Assembly (NCBI GenBank): GCA_903845465.1
Contig: CAIMXQ010000009.1
Span: 1-48,536, forward strand
DNA length: 48,536 bases
Source of the DNA: an uncultured Actinomycetes bacterium
GTDB lineage: Bacteria; Actinomycetota; Actinomycetes; Nanopelagicales; Nanopelagicaceae
Reading direction: 5' to 3'
The position numbers were made by a program, and so were the translations under genes. Under the pieces are notes generated by a model. That model had not been told where the DNA came from. It saw only the letters and a list, made by a program, of their open reading frames with translations, and searched no databases. Below are positions 9,761 through 19,662 of this stretch, piece by piece. Position 1 is the first letter of the stretch; the number at the start of each line of letters is the position of its first letter.

Positions 9761-12700
9761 TTTGCGTTGAAGTATTTCGCCTCTGGGTGGTGAACGATGA
9801 TTGCAGAAGTTGATTGTTCGGGATGTAACTGGAACTCTTCCGAAAGTTCGACGCCAATTCGCCCTGGTTCAAGTAACTCACAGAGCTGAGTCTGTTGTTC
9901 AATGTCGGGACATGCGGGATATCCGAAAGAGTAGCGAGAGCCGCGATAACCCTGATCCAAGATGCCTTGCAGGTCAGCAGAGTCTTCATCACGTACAGAG
10001 AGCTCTTCGCGAATTCGCGCATGCCAATATTCAGCGAGTGCTTCAGTGAGTTGGACAGAGAGACCATGGAGCTCGAGATAATCACGATATGCATCTGCGG
10101 CAAAGAGTTCATTTGCTGCCTTGCTAATGGTGTTTCCCATTGTGACAACATGGAAGGCAACGACATCAACTTTTCCTGACTCCTTGGATGCGAAGAAATC
10201 CGCCAAACATAGCCTTCGATCACGCGATTGACGTGGGAAAGAGAAGCGAACGCGCTCCTTACCTTCATCCGGTCCCTCGTGATGCAAGATAATCAAATCG
10301 TTACCCTCTGAGACACAAGGGAAATATCCATAGACAACCGCAGCTTCTAGCCAACTATTTGATTGGACATCGTTAAGTAACTTGCGAAGACGCGGACGAC
10401 CTTCACTCTCTGCCATTGCTTCATATTCGCCACGTGCACCTTTGAGGCCCCATTGCCCCATAAAGAGGGCACGTTCATCGAGCATGCCGACGTAATCCGC
10501 AAGCGGAATACCTTTCACGATACGGCTTCCGAAGAACGGAGCTTTTGGGATGGAGATATCTAGTGCAACATCACTGCGCACGGTATCGATGACAGATTCG
10601 CTATCGTGAGTGCGAGCCACAGCCTTCACCTTGCGTTCTCGAAGAGCTGGAAGTGCTGCTCCTTCGTCTCCGCGTTTGACTGCCATGATTGCATCCATCA
10701 AACGAAGACCTTCGAAGGCATCGCGCGCATAACGGACTTCACCGGGAAAAATTGCAGCGAGGTCTTGCTCGACATAGGCGCGAGTGAGAGCGGCTCCCCC
10801 CAGAACTACTGGCCACTTATCTGCCAAACCTCGCGATGTAATCTCTTGCAAATTCTCTTTCATAATGACAGTTGATTTCACTAAGAGGCCAGACATACCG
10901 ACTGCATCGACATCATTTTCAAGAGCTGCATCAATAATCTGATTAACGGTCTGCTTGATACCAATATTTACTACTTGATAACCGTTATTTGTCAGAATGA
11001 TGTCCACGAGATTCTTCCCGATATCGTGGACGTCGCCCTTAACAGTGGCAAGAAGCATGCGGCCGCGACCTGCTCCGTCAGTCTTCTCCATATGGGGTTC
11101 GAGATAAGCAACAGCTGATTTCATGACTTCAGCGCTCTGCAGAACGAAAGGAAGTTGCATCTCGCCCTTGCCGAAGAGTTCACCAACAACCTTCATGCCT
11201 TCGAGAAGATGGTCATTGATGATGGCAAGTGGATTAATTCCCTCAAGCATCGCCGCATCGAGATCGTCGCTTAGCCCAACTTTCTCGCCGTCAATGATGC
11301 GGTGCTCTAGGCGTTTGCGAAGTGGCAAAGCAGCAAGCTCGGAGGCGCGAATATTGCGAGACGCGGCTAGTTCGACACCTTCGAAAAGTTGTAAGAATTC
11401 TTGGAGTGGATCGTAGGTACATGTCTCGCCATCGTATGTACGGCGATCGTAAATCAAATCTAAGGCAACCTCTTTATGGCGCTCTTCGATCCGTGCCATC
11501 GGCATAATCTTTGATGGGTGCACGATTGCTGAATCAAGTCCAGCCTCTACGCACTCATGCAAGAAGACCGAGTTCAGTACAACGCGCGAAGCAGGATTGA
11601 GTCCGAAGGAAACATTACTGACACCCAAAGTTGTTTGTACCTGCGGATACTCAGTTTTCAAAGCGCGAATCGCATTGATTGTTTCGAGCCCATCGCGACG
11701 AGTTTCCTCTTGCCCTGTTGCAATCGGAAATGTCAGCGCATCAATCAAAATATCGCCGACTTCTATTCCCCAATTGGTTGTCAGGTCAGCAATAAGTCTG
11801 CGGGCAACTCGCAACTTCCATTCAGCTGTGCGAGCCTGCCCTTCTTCATCAATAGTAAGAGCAACTACTGATGCTCCATGCTCTTGAACGAGAGGCATAA
11901 TGCGTGCAAATCTCGATGTGGGTCCGTCTCCATCTTCGTAATTGACTGAGTTGATGACGCAGCGACCACCGAGCGCTTCCAGACCCGCTTTGAGTACAGC
12001 AGGTTCAGTTGAATCTAAAACAATGGGCAGAGTTGATGCAGTTGCAAAGCGTGATGCAATCTCGGTCATATCGCGAACTCCATCACGTCCGACGTAATCG
12101 ACAGAGAGGTCGAGCATGTGAGCGCCGTCGCGGATTTGATCGCGCGCAATTTCTACACACGTAGACCAATCTTCAGCAACAAGTGCATCACGGAATGCGC
12201 GTGATCCATTTGCGTTAGTGCGTTCACCAATTGCTAAGTAGGTTCTATCTTGTCTAAATGGAACATATTGATAGAGAGATGAAGCGCCTGGATCGAGATC
12301 CGGCGAACGTTTTTTCAGCGCATGTCCACCCAAGAGGTTTACTACCGCAGCTAGGTGTGCCGGTGTGGTTCCACAACAACCACCAATGAGTGAAATTCCA
12401 TAATCATTGACAAAAGTTTCAAGAGCTTTCGCTAGCTCATCTGGCCCAAGCGGATATTCCGCTCCGTTCTTTCCCAAAATTGGTAACCCTGCATTAGGCA
12501 TCACAGATATCTCGCACTGCGCATTCTTTGATAGGTAACGAAGATGTTCAGACATCTCTGCAGGACCCGTTGCACAATTGAGACCAATGAGATCAATATC
12601 GAGAGGTTCGAGTGCGTTCAGCGCTGCACCAATTTCGGAACCGAGTAACATTGTTCCGGTAGTTTCAACGGTAACTTGCGCAATAAGAATGACATCACGA

Positions 12701-13272
12701 TGTGATTCAGTAATCGCTTGTCGCGCTCCATTTACTGCTGACTTCGCTTGCAATAAGTCCTGAGTCGTTTCAATCAGCAAGGCATCCACACCGGCATCGA
12801 CTAGTCCCTTCGATGCAATGTAATAGGCATCCCTTAAATGTGCGTACGTTGTGTGGCCAAGGCTAGGAAGCTTGGTACCCGGTCCAAGTGAACCTAGAAC
12901 GAAGCGCGGGCGTTCTGGTGTCGAGTACGCATCAGCGGCCTCGCGAGCGATCTTTCCACCGGCGAAAGCTAATTCGTAGATGCGATCTTCAATTCCATAT
13001 TCAGCAAGGTTGGCCCAGTTTGCTCCAAATGTATTTGTCTCGATGGCATCCACACCTACTTCTAGGTAGGCATCGTGTACCGAACGAACAAGATCGGGGC
13101 GAGTTACATTGAGAATCTCATTGCAGCCCTCATGGTTCTGGAAATCTTCGAGAGTCGGATCTGCTGCTTGGAGCATCGTTCCCATAGCTCCATCGGCGAT
13201 GATGGTGCGAGTCGCCAGAGCGCGACGGAGCAACCCATCGACCATCTTGATATCTGCTCGTGCACTCGTCAC
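9757..13272 (-). CDS. metH: Cobalamin-dependent methionine synthase
   Basis: IGGCCGTTPAHL Zn-binding motif, pterin-binding domain (IGERTNANGSRAFRDAL), DVHDIGKNLVDIILTNNGY B12-binding motif, C-terminal activation domain; GTG start. Confidence 0.97.
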   Translation of the reverse strand: MTSARADIKMVDGLLRRALATRTIIADGAMGTMLQAADPTLEDFQNHEGCNEILNVTRPDLVRSVHDAYLEVGVDAIETNTFGANWANLAEYGIEDRIYELAFAGGKIAREAADAYSTPERPRFVLGSLGPGTKLPSLGHTTYAHLRDAYYIASKGLVDAGVDALLIETTQDLLQAKSAVNGARQAITESHRDVILIAQVTVETTGTMLLGSEIGAALNALEPLDIDLIGLNCATGPAEMSEHLRYLSKNAQCEISVMPNAGLPILGKNGAEYPLGPDELAKALETFVNDYGISLIGGCCGTTPAHLAAVVNLLGGHALKKRSPDLDPGASSLYQYVPFRQDRTYLAIGERTNANGSRAFRDALVAEDWSTCVEIARDQIRDGAHMLDLSVDYVGRDGVRDMTEIASRFATASTLPIVLDSTEPAVLKAGLEALGGRCVINSVNYEDGDGPTSRFARIMPLVQEHGASVVALTIDEEGQARTAEWKLRVARRLIADLTTNWGIEVGDILIDALTFPIATGQEETRRDGLETINAIRALKTEYPQVQTTLGVSNVSFGLNPASRVVLNSVFLHECVEAGLDSAIVHPSKIMPMARIEERHKEVALDLIYDRRTYDGETCTYDPLQEFLQLFEGVELAASRNIRASELAALPLRKRLEHRIIDGEKVGLSDDLDAAMLEGINPLAIINDHLLEGMKVVGELFGKGEMQLPFVLQSAEVMKSAVAYLEPHMEKTDGAGRGRMLLATVKGDVHDIGKNLVDIILTNNGYQVVNIGIKQTVNQIIDAALENDVDAVGMSGLLVKSTVIMKENLQEITSRGLADKWPVVLGGAALTRAYVEQDLAAIFPGEVRYARDAFEGLRLMDAIMAVKRGDEGAALPALRERKVKAVARTHDSESVIDTVRSDVALDISIPKAPFFGSRIVKGIPLADYVGMLDERALFMGQWGLKGARGEYEAMAESEGRPRLRKLLNDVQSNSWLEAAVVYGYFPCVSEGNDLIILHHEGPDEGKERVRFSFPRQSRDRRLCLADFFASKESGKVDVVAFHVVTMGNTISKAANELFAADAYRDYLELHGLSVQLTEALAEYWHARIREELSVRDEDSADLQGILDQGYRGSRYSFGYPACPDIEQQTQLCELLEPGRIGVELSEEFQLHPEQSTSAIIVHHPEAKYFNAN

Positions 13273-13285
13273 GGCGCTGAGGTTA
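13273..13285 (-). promoter_or_regulatory. Candidate leaderless promoter -10 (TAACCT-7-GTG) for metH
   Basis: TANNNT seven nt before the GTG, no SD. Confidence 0.5.
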
Positions 13286-13288
13286 CCG

Positions 13289-13300
13289 TAAGGTGTCGAT
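13289..13300 (+). promoter_or_regulatory. Candidate leaderless promoter -10 (TAAGGT-6-ATG) for PAC2; AAGGTG could instead be an SD
   Basis: Hexamer and spacing. Confidence 0.4.
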
Positions 13301-14164
13301 ATGGAGATTCACCAGATACCTGCTCTTCGCTCACCAGTGATGGTTATCGCATTCTCGGGTTGGAATGATGCTGGCGAAGCCGCAACCGGCGCTGCCTCTC
13401 ATCTACTTGGATCATGGGTTGATTCAAAGAATGACGTTGTCCCCGAGCTAATTGCTGAAGTAGATGTCGAAGAGTTCTATGACTTTCAAGTCAATCGACC
13501 AACGGTGTGTATCGATGAATCCAGCATTAGAAGCCTTACATGGCCAGGTACACAGGTATTCGGGTTACGAACACAAGAGCTAGATCATGATTTCGTTGTC
13601 ATACGTGGCATAGAGCCATCGATGAAATGGAAGACATTTGCCGCAGATATTTTAGATCTTGCAGATGATTTAGAGGTCGACATGGTTATCACTCTTGGTT
13701 CAATGCTCGCAGACACTCCACACACTCGACCTATAGCAGTCAGCGGGAGTGGGGCACATCCTGAAATCGCTCAACGTTTAGGTGTTGAGATTAGTAAATA
13801 TGAAGGTCCGACTGGAATTCTTGGAGTGATTCAAGATGCGTGTGTCCGGCGAGGAATTGATGCAGTCTCAATGTGGGCAGCAATTCCTCACTATGCATCT
13901 GGCTCTCCATCTCCGAAAGCAACTCTCGCACTTATCAACGCATTGGAAGATTTCCTAGAGATCTCTCTACCCCAAGGTGATCTACACAATCAATCGCACG
14001 ACTGGGAAGTAGAAGTCTCTGAAATGGCGAAGGAAGACAGTGATGTCGCCGAATACGTGAAGGCACTTGAAGAGAGTAAAGATGCGGCGGAGTTGCCAGA
14101 AGTCTCAGGCGAATCTATTGCACGCGAGCTAGAAAGATTCTTACGCCGACAGAGTGAGAGCTAA
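13301..14164 (+). CDS. PAC2 family protein (proteasome assembly chaperone-like fold)
   Basis: MVIAFSGWNDAGEAATGAASHL N-terminus typical of actinobacterial PAC2 proteins. Confidence 0.9.
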   Translation: MEIHQIPALRSPVMVIAFSGWNDAGEAATGAASHLLGSWVDSKNDVVPELIAEVDVEEFYDFQVNRPTVCIDESSIRSLTWPGTQVFGLRTQELDHDFVVIRGIEPSMKWKTFAADILDLADDLEVDMVITLGSMLADTPHTRPIAVSGSGAHPEIAQRLGVEISKYEGPTGILGVIQDACVRRGIDAVSMWAAIPHYASGSPSPKATLALINALEDFLEISLPQGDLHNQSHDWEVEVSEMAKEDSDVAEYVKALEESKDAAELPEVSGESIARELERFLRRQSES

Positions 14165-15402
14165 GGCGCGAGACCCAAGAGAGTATCTAGTGCGCGCGAT
14201 AGCTCGCCCGCTTCTCCCCCAGTAGCACCGGCTTCTGTGGCATTCATCCAAGAACGAATATGGTTCAGAGCGCCTGCAGTATCGAGATTATGTGAAAGCG
14301 AATCAATGATTGCGGTGATGACTGAATCAGTGGGTGCAACTTCCATCCTTGCCAGATTGAGTTGCAATCTCTGGATATCGCTTTCGGCTTGCGTAAGTAA
14401 GGAATCGTTCCACATGAGATCTGCACCGTATGGATGTCCCATCAAAGCCCATCTAATCGATACAGGGCTGACTCCGGATTGAATAAGTTTTGATACGAAA
14501 ACGAGATTACCAAGTGACTTACTCATCTTCTCGCCGTCAAGGCCAATCATTCCGGTATGTACATAATTACGTGCAAACCTTTGACCGTTGATCGCGCGAC
14601 TTTGCGTGGCGGACATTTCATGATGAGGAAAAATCAAATCACTTCCACCGCCTTGAATATCAATGGCATAGGTATCACCAGCATCTGGATCTAGGTAGTG
14701 CAGAGCTATTGCGCAACACTCGATATGCCAACCAGGTCTTCCGGCACCAAACGGGCTTGGCCAACCAGGTTCACCTTCGCGCTGCGATAACCAGACCAGA
14801 GCATCGAGAGGATCGCGTTTGCCAATTCGGGTTGGATCTCCCCCACGTTCTGCAAATATCTTCAGCATCTCATCCTGTGAAAGATGAGAACGCTCTCCGA
14901 ATTCGCTATCACTGCGAACTGCGAAGTAGTGATCTGAATCAACTAGATATGTTGTACCTGCTCTGCGCAATTTCTCAACCGCGTCGATTACCAGCTCCAT
15001 CGCTTCGACTACTCCGATGTAGTTTTTGGGAGGAATAACGCGCAGATCTGTCATATCGCCACGGAAGAGATCTACTTGCGATTGCGCAAGTTCTTGCCAG
15101 GTGACTCCATCCCGAGCAGCTCGTTCGAGAAGTGGATCATCAATATCTGTGATGTTCTCTACGAAATCAACGCGAGCTCCCGTCGCTCGTAAGTATCGAT
15201 TGATGAGATCAAAGGTCAGATATGTAGCAGCGTGGCCAAGATGTGTTGCATCGTATGGAGTAATACCGCAGACATACATTCGATAGTGGTTCTTCTTCTC
15301 TAGCTCTTCAACTTTCTGTGTTTGGGTATTGAAGAGCGAGAGCGCAGGGAAGGTAAATCGGCTGGCTAGTTTAGGAAGATAAATCTCCGGCCACGAGTGC
15401 AT
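14161..15402 (-). CDS. mshC: Cysteine--1-D-myo-inosityl 2-amino-2-deoxy-alpha-D-glucopyranoside ligase (mycothiol biosynthesis)
   Basis: CysRS-like: MYVCGITPYDATHLGHAATYLTFD, HIECCAIA, KMSKSLGN; length and start MHSWPEI... as in MshC rather than CysS. Confidence 0.93.
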   Translation of the reverse strand: MHSWPEIYLPKLASRFTFPALSLFNTQTQKVEELEKKNHYRMYVCGITPYDATHLGHAATYLTFDLINRYLRATGARVDFVENITDIDDPLLERAARDGVTWQELAQSQVDLFRGDMTDLRVIPPKNYIGVVEAMELVIDAVEKLRRAGTTYLVDSDHYFAVRSDSEFGERSHLSQDEMLKIFAERGGDPTRIGKRDPLDALVWLSQREGEPGWPSPFGAGRPGWHIECCAIALHYLDPDAGDTYAIDIQGGGSDLIFPHHEMSATQSRAINGQRFARNYVHTGMIGLDGEKMSKSLGNLVFVSKLIQSGVSPVSIRWALMGHPYGADLMWNDSLLTQAESDIQRLQLNLARMEVAPTDSVITAIIDSLSHNLDTAGALNHIRSWMNATEAGATGGEAGELSRALDTLLGLAP

Positions 15403-15414
15403 ACGAAAACCTTA
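15403..15414 (-). promoter_or_regulatory. Candidate leaderless promoter -10 (TAAGGT-6-ATG) for mshC; AAGG could instead be a weak SD
   Basis: Hexamer and spacing. Confidence 0.4.
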
Positions 15415-15416
15415 AC

Positions 15417-16118
15417 TTAAAAGGGCGGCCAAGGAACGGCCGGCCATTCATCACTCGGTGCCGGGAAACGTTCGGTTGATAGAAGACGGTCAATCCGCAG
15501 AAGAAGCGCTTCGAACTCGCCATCTGTGATGAGCTCTAAGAACTCATCCGGCTGCGCTGTGAGTGAAGAACGTAGATCAACGAGCTGAACCTTCTCTTCC
15601 TGTGAAAGCTCTCTATCTGCCCACTGCCAAAGAACAGTTCGCAACTTATCCTCTTCGTGAAAGGTCACTCCATGGTCGCAACCTCGGAGTGCTCCATCTT
15701 CACTAGGCAATAAGTGGCCGATTTTACGATCCGTATTATTTATAACAGCATCAAAGAGCGCCATTGCGCGCAACCGAGAATCATCGGTCCGATAGAACTG
15801 AGCTAGGTCAATACTTTCATCGATATCTATCCACCGTTGAACCATTCCAACACCGAATGGTCCGTCACGGAGAACTGTCGTCGGTACGAGAAAGAATTTT
15901 CCGATCTCACTAATCCGATACGCCGCATACTCGCGCTGTGCAAGATTCCCATCAGGAAAATCCCACAGCGGCCTCTCGCCTGCAACTGGTTTGTATATGA
16001 CGGGAATGCTTACTGATTTGAATGTGCAAGTTGCATAGAGCGTTGCATTCGATGCATCAACAAGTCTTCCAGTTACTTCGATATCGCCACTTTGAAGATG
16101 CTCGAGAAGCTCATTCAT
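15417..16118 (-). CDS. SCO1664-family protein (PI3/4-kinase-like fold), function unknown
   Basis: VIYKPVAGERPLWDFPDGNLAQREYAAYRISE and MALFDAVINNTDRKIGHLL resemble the family; downstream of DUF3090. Confidence 0.85.
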   Translation of the reverse strand: MNELLEHLQSGDIEVTGRLVDASNATLYATCTFKSVSIPVIYKPVAGERPLWDFPDGNLAQREYAAYRISEIGKFFLVPTTVLRDGPFGVGMVQRWIDIDESIDLAQFYRTDDSRLRAMALFDAVINNTDRKIGHLLPSEDGALRGCDHGVTFHEEDKLRTVLWQWADRELSQEEKVQLVDLRSSLTAQPDEFLELITDGEFEALLLRIDRLLSTERFPAPSDEWPAVPWPPF

Positions 16119-16666
16119 CGTCGATATCCGTTAGCGCGAGGACAGAGATGGCCCTTTGGATCTATAGGTCCACCACAGAATGGACATGGCTGACGTCCTG
16201 CCCCAACAACAATCTGCGCACGTTTTGAGAATTTGTCAGCTTCACTGGGGGAAATCAAAACCCGCAAGATGTCTTGATCGCTGCTGAGGTCATCGACATC
16301 GATAAATTCCGGCTCGTCAGTTTCTTCATCGGCAATTGCTTGTAAATCAATCTGTATAAGTGTCGATGCAGAGTCGAATGCGAGCCCTATGACTCCAACA
16401 CGAAATTCTTCCTCAATGGGGGTAGATAGAGGTCCCTCATCTTTCGGCAGCCTTGATATAGCAATTGTTGGATCGCTCTGTTTGATTTCGCGCACCATGT
16501 AGATGAGGCGATCTGCCAAAGCGAGAACTTGGGTCTTCTCAAGCGAGACTGAAATGAGGCGTGCACCGTGCTGAGCTTGAATGAAGAAGGTTCTCTCGCC
16601 AGGTTGCCCAACGGTGCCTGCAACAAAACGATCGGGTTGATCGAAGAGAAGTATTCGCGCAGTCAT
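16115..16666 (-). CDS. DUF3090 family protein with C-terminal CPFCGGPIDPKGHLCPRANGYRR zinc-ribbon-like tail
   Basis: Sequence character and conserved position between SCO1664-like and histidine phosphatase genes; 4-nt overlaps on both sides. Confidence 0.85.
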   Translation of the reverse strand: MTARILLFDQPDRFVAGTVGQPGERTFFIQAQHGARLISVSLEKTQVLALADRLIYMVREIKQSDPTIAISRLPKDEGPLSTPIEEEFRVGVIGLAFDSASTLIQIDLQAIADEETDEPEFIDVDDLSSDQDILRVLISPSEADKFSKRAQIVVGAGRQPCPFCGGPIDPKGHLCPRANGYRR

Positions 16667-17355
16667 CGCTGCTTCCCGTGCACTGTGCCAGCACCGCCAC
16701 CCAAGAGGGTCTTCCCCGTTTTCTTAGCCTTCAACAATGGTGCGATTGCTGTTCGAGTGTCATTGAACATGATGAGACGAGCGCTATCGGCATCTACGTC
16801 GAGAAATGTGATGGAGGCTGGGTCTATAACAAGGCTTTGAAAGTTATCCAATTTAAGATCGATCAAGCCTGCAACGATTGCCTTAATAACATCACCATGG
16901 CTCACTAAAAGATGTGCGCCGTTCTTCTTGGATTTTGCTGCATCATAAACTGATGCGAGAGCTCTCTTCTGCATCGCAGTGAATCGTTCACCTTCTGGGA
17001 ACTTCACTTTGCTCGGTGTGCTTTGAATCAATTTCCATAACGGCTCGCGTCGAAGGCTCGAAAGTTTCCGCCCACTCCAGGTTCCGTAATCCATCTCAAT
17101 AAGACCATCATCGAGTTGATAGTTATTGATTCCACGTGAAAACTTAGAAGATATCCATGGAGTGATTGTCTCTTCGCATCTTTGCATCGGGCTCACGCGA
17201 ATAGAGTCAAAGGCAATCGCTCCAATACGTTCTGCTAATTCGTTCGCTTGGCGGACACCATCTTTACTCAGCGAAACTCCCGATAACTGCCCAGAGAGAA
17301 TTCCTGCACTATTCGCGATGGAATGCGCATGCCGGAGTAGAACAATCTTGGCCAC
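16663..17355 (-). CDS. Histidine phosphatase family protein (MSMEG_4193-type phosphoglycerate mutase-like); start taken as GTG (VAKIVLLRHAHSIAN)
   Basis: LLRHAHSIAN (RHG-like), LLVSHGDVIKAIVAG. Confidence 0.88.
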   Translation of the reverse strand: MAKIVLLRHAHSIANSAGILSGQLSGVSLSKDGVRQANELAERIGAIAFDSIRVSPMQRCEETITPWISSKFSRGINNYQLDDGLIEMDYGTWSGRKLSSLRREPLWKLIQSTPSKVKFPEGERFTAMQKRALASVYDAAKSKKNGAHLLVSHGDVIKAIVAGLIDLKLDNFQSLVIDPASITFLDVDADSARLIMFNDTRTAIAPLLKAKKTGKTLLGGGAGTVHGKQR

Positions 17356-17368
17356 AACACGAAGGCTA
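17356..17368 (-). promoter_or_regulatory. Candidate leaderless promoter -10 (TAGCCT-7-GTG) for the histidine phosphatase operon
   Basis: TANNNT seven nt before the GTG, no SD. Confidence 0.5.
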
Positions 17369-17422
17369 ACGCGATATTTGTTTTGACGATATTTGAGCTC
17401 GTGAGTTGCTAAGGTGGGCGAT

Positions 17423-18370
17423 ATGGAGATGAGACGGGCGGGCAAGAGCGGACTCGAGCTCTCTCGTCTTGGCCTTGGCACGATGACATGGGGTCGAGAT
17501 ACCGATACTCATGAGGCAGCCGATCAATGTCGCGCCTATATAGAGGCCGGTGGAAATTTCTTAGATACCGCATCCACCTATGGTGATGGCGATAGTGAAC
17601 GAGTAATTGGTGGTCTCATCGGAACTCTCTTTCAGCGCAGTGATGTGGCTATCGCCTCGAAAGCTGGAGTAACTTTCCCAGAGGGTAATAGAACTATTAA
17701 CAACTCACGACAAGCGCTCATCGCTGAATTGGATAAGTCGCTGACTCGACTTGAGACTGATTATCTCGATATCTGGCAGATTCACTCATGGGATCCTTTT
17801 AATCCTCTTGAAGATACTCTCTCCGCTCTTGACTATGCCTACTCATCCGGTAAGGCGCGGTATGTAGGTATAAGTAATTTCTCTGGTTGGCAGAGTGCGC
17901 GGGCTATCACCATTCAGGAATCAAATTCAGCGAAGGCGCCGATTGTCACTCATCAAGTCGAGTACTCACTTCTCAATAGAGATTCTGAATTAGAGGTGCT
18001 CCCCTGCGCTGACGAAACTGGAATCGGAATTCTTGCGTGGGCGCCATTAGGCCGAGGAGTTCTCACTGGAAAATATCGCAACGGGATTCCAAGCGATTCT
18101 CGTGCGGCTGCTCCGCACTTTATAAAACATGTCGAACCATATTTGCGACCAGATAGTGCGCGCATTGTTGAAGCAGTATCTGTTGCAGCACAAGGTTTAG
18201 GATTTTCTCCTCTTGAAGTCGCTCTTGCATGGGTCAGAGATACACCGGGTATTACTAGCGCCATTGTTGGTGCGCGAACTGGTGCTCAGATGCGTGGAAT
18301 CTTAAAGAGTGAAGAAGTTTCCTTGCCGCAGATTGTCCGTGATGCGCTCGATGAGGTTTCTCAGCGTTAG
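17423..18370 (+). CDS. Aldo/keto reductase
   Basis: FLDTASTYGDGDSERVIGG, DYLDIWQIHSWDP, YVGISNFSGWQ motifs. Confidence 0.92.
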   Translation: MEMRRAGKSGLELSRLGLGTMTWGRDTDTHEAADQCRAYIEAGGNFLDTASTYGDGDSERVIGGLIGTLFQRSDVAIASKAGVTFPEGNRTINNSRQALIAELDKSLTRLETDYLDIWQIHSWDPFNPLEDTLSALDYAYSSGKARYVGISNFSGWQSARAITIQESNSAKAPIVTHQVEYSLLNRDSELEVLPCADETGIGILAWAPLGRGVLTGKYRNGIPSDSRAAAPHFIKHVEPYLRPDSARIVEAVSVAAQGLGFSPLEVALAWVRDTPGITSAIVGARTGAQMRGILKSEEVSLPQIVRDALDEVSQR

Positions 18371-19662
18371 CAATTCTCTAAAAAGTGCTCAAGAACTTTC
18401 ACACCAAATTCAAGTCCTGAGATAGGTACGCGTTCATCAACACCGTGAAAGAGCGCCATAAAGTCTAGGTCAGCTGGCAATTGAAGTGGACTAAACCCAT
18501 AACCAACTATTCCAAGTTCTGAGAGCGCCTTATTATCTGTTCCTCCGCTCATCAGATACGGGACAGGAATCCCTTCGGGATCAAATTCCAGAATGGCACG
18601 GCACATCGCATCAACAAGGTCGCCCTCGAAATCTACTTCGAGTGCGATATCGCGTGAAACGGTTTCGATTGCAATATCTGGTCCAATGATTGAACGAATA
18701 GTTGTGTTGAGCTCATCTTCGTGTCCAGGCAAGAAGCGACCATCAATGACAGCAGTTGCGCTACCAGGAATGACATTTGCCTTATAGCCAGCATCGAGCA
18801 TTGTTGGGTTCGCTGTATTTTGAAGCGTCGCTCCAATCATTCTCGCCGTTGGTCCAATCTCACTTAGTAGCGGTCGTAAATCCTTCTCGTCATAACTTTT
18901 GCCTGTTGCGTCTGCAATCTTTTTGAAGAGTGTCTTGACGGTAGATGTATATCGCTGTGGCCATTCGTATCGTCCGATCTTTGCGACTGCTTCAGTCAGA
19001 GCGGTGAGTGCATTCTCATCATTCATCATCGATCCGTGTCCAGCGCGTCCAGTTGCAGTAAGGCGCATCCAATGGATTCCCTTCTGCGCCGCTTCAACAA
19101 AGTACAGTCTCTTTCCATCACCCACGGTGACAGAGAACCCACCAACCTCGGAGATTGCCTCAGAACATCCAGCAAATACTTCAGGGTGCTTGGCTGCCAT
19201 CCACCGGGAACCAAAGGTCATCCCTGCTTCTTCATCTGCAAAGAAAGCTAAAACAATATTGCGGGGCGGTTTGTAACCAGTGCGCGCCCACTTACGAATA
19301 ATCGCCAGGATCATTGCATCTGTATTTTTCATATCGACAGCGCCACGTCCCCAGATCATTCCGTCGCGAATTTCGGCTGCAAATGGATCTACAGACCAAT
19401 CTTCTGCATTCGCTGGGACTACATCGATATGGCCATGAACAACTAAGCCAGGACGAGTTGTATCAGCTCCAGGAATGTTGGCTATAACATTGCATCGATT
19501 GGGCGCTGATTCATAGATAGTGGCGGCAATCCCAACTTCTGCAAGTGATGCAACGACATACTCTGCAACAGCCTTTTCATCTCCTTTTCCTTCGCCAAAA
19601 TTGACTGATGGGATGCGGATGAGATCTTGGCAAATCTTTACAACTTCTTCTTCGAGAGTCAT
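18367..19662 (-). CDS. M20 family metallopeptidase (ArgE/DapE/dipeptidase-like); alternative start at 19689
   Basis: LVVHGHIDVVPANAEDWSVDPF, GRGAVDMKNTDAMIL, FFADEEAG, MSGGTDNKA motifs. Confidence 0.92.
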   Translation of the reverse strand: MTLEEEVVKICQDLIRIPSVNFGEGKGDEKAVAEYVVASLAEVGIAATIYESAPNRCNVIANIPGADTTRPGLVVHGHIDVVPANAEDWSVDPFAAEIRDGMIWGRGAVDMKNTDAMILAIIRKWARTGYKPPRNIVLAFFADEEAGMTFGSRWMAAKHPEVFAGCSEAISEVGGFSVTVGDGKRLYFVEAAQKGIHWMRLTATGRAGHGSMMNDENALTALTEAVAKIGRYEWPQRYTSTVKTLFKKIADATGKSYDEKDLRPLLSEIGPTARMIGATLQNTANPTMLDAGYKANVIPGSATAVIDGRFLPGHEDELNTTIRSIIGPDIAIETVSRDIALEVDFEGDLVDAMCRAILEFDPEGIPVPYLMSGGTDNKALSELGIVGYGFSPLQLPADLDFMALFHGVDERVPISGLEFGVKVLEHFLENC

